Positions 5,879-6,087 of a DNA stretch of 6,087 nucleotides are shown piece after piece. Every line of letters begins with the position of its first letter. Positions within the stretch are counted from its first letter, which is position 1. Both the position numbers and the translations under genes were made by a program. Source of the stretch: an uncultured Ardenticatenia bacterium (lineage in GTDB: Bacteria; Chloroflexota; Anaerolineae; Promineifilales; Promineifilaceae). The stretch covers positions 1 through 6,087 of the forward strand of contig CALLZA010000091.1 in NCBI GenBank assembly GCA_937858165.1, given 5' to 3'. The notes under the pieces were generated by a model. The model was not told the DNA's origin and did not search any database. It saw only the letters and a list, made by a program, of their open reading frames with translations.

Positions 5879-5948
5879 CTGTCTCTTATACACATCTGAC
5901 GCTGCCGACGAGCGATCTAGTGTAGATCTCGGTGGTCGCCGTATCATT
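5879..5948 (+). other. Illumina Nextera mosaic end, i5 index and P5-side adapter
   Basis: Mosaic end CTGTCTCTTATACACATCT at 5879-5897, read-1 primer segment GACGCTGCCGACGA at 5898-5911, index GCGATCTA at 5912-5919 (reverse complement of TAGATCGC, Nextera index 501 as I remember it), and the complement of P5 at 5920-5948. The order and orientation are those of read-through into the P5 side. It is sequencing adapter, and the insert ends at 5878. Confidence 0.98.
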
Positions 5949-6087
5949 AAAAACAAAAAAAAAGAAGAAAAAAAAAAAAAAAAAAAAGAGAGAGAACAAG
6001 ACTACGACACATCAGCACAACAGAGTCAGACAATGACACCAAGAGCATGAACGAAGCAGGGAACATCGACGAGACAGCGTAACAAGG
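5949..6087. other. Artefactual tail: poly-A and noise after the adapter
   Basis: After the end of P5 come A-runs (5949 to about 5987) and then a T-poor A/C/G string with no coding or structural signal. This is the usual product of base-calling past the end of a library molecule, and the mirror of the left tail. Not genomic. Confidence 0.93.

Noticed and set aside
5741..5956. Minus-strand ORFs starting MFLMIRRPPRSTL or MCIRDR at the right end
   Set aside because: Both N-termini are translations of Illumina adapter and poly-A, so they are not genes.

Overview
The window is one assembled contig. About 5.74 kb of genuine microbial DNA (138-5878) sits between two untrimmed Illumina Nextera adapters. 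The left end reads as noise, poly-T, P7, an 8-base index, then the Tn5 mosaic end (72-137). The right end is the mirror: mosaic end, P5-side adapter with its own index, poly-A, then noise (5879-6087). Both outer genes are therefore cut by the library construction or assembly, not by biology. Translations that run into the adapters must be ignored.

The insert is GC-rich, densely packed and almost fully coding, with strong Shine-Dalgarno sequences and several overlapping or abutting genes. No ribosomal or other phylogenetic marker is present. The gene set (a ferredoxin-linked 2-oxoacid oxidoreductase, a CoA-transferase and an aminotransferase closest in my memory to Thermus LysN) suggests an anaerobic or facultative GC-rich bacterium. 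A Chloroflexota (Anaerolineae-like) lineage from an environmental metagenome is my best guess, at low confidence.

Layout. A leftward operon runs from about 3866 down to 138. Its order is a two-cluster ferredoxin (delta), the alpha subunit (VorB/KorA type), the TPP-binding beta subunit, a class I/II PLP aminotransferase, and the start of the gamma subunit, which is cut by the left adapter. A 422-base divergent intergenic region (3867-4288) holds no convincing gene, but has inverted repeats and weak promoter candidates. A rightward pair follows: alanine dehydrogenase (4289-5455), overlapping by 4 bases the first third of an acetyl-CoA hydrolase/4-hydroxybutyrate CoA-transferase family gene (5452-5878), which is cut by the right adapter.

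How they fit together (inference). The aminotransferase would turn an amino acid into its 2-oxoacid. The four-subunit oxidoreductase would decarboxylate that to an acyl-CoA, passing electrons to ferredoxin. The CoA-transferase would swap the CoA onto acetate or another acid, releasing the fermentation acid and conserving the thioester. Alanine dehydrogenase would handle the amino group, either releasing ammonium from alanine or storing it as alanine. This reads as an amino-acid fermentation locus, with branched-chain amino acids the likeliest substrates. I see no mobile element, CRISPR array, RNA gene or defence system, and no evidence of a wholly new biological system. The least ordinary biological feature is the aminotransferase gene placed inside the oxidoreductase operon.
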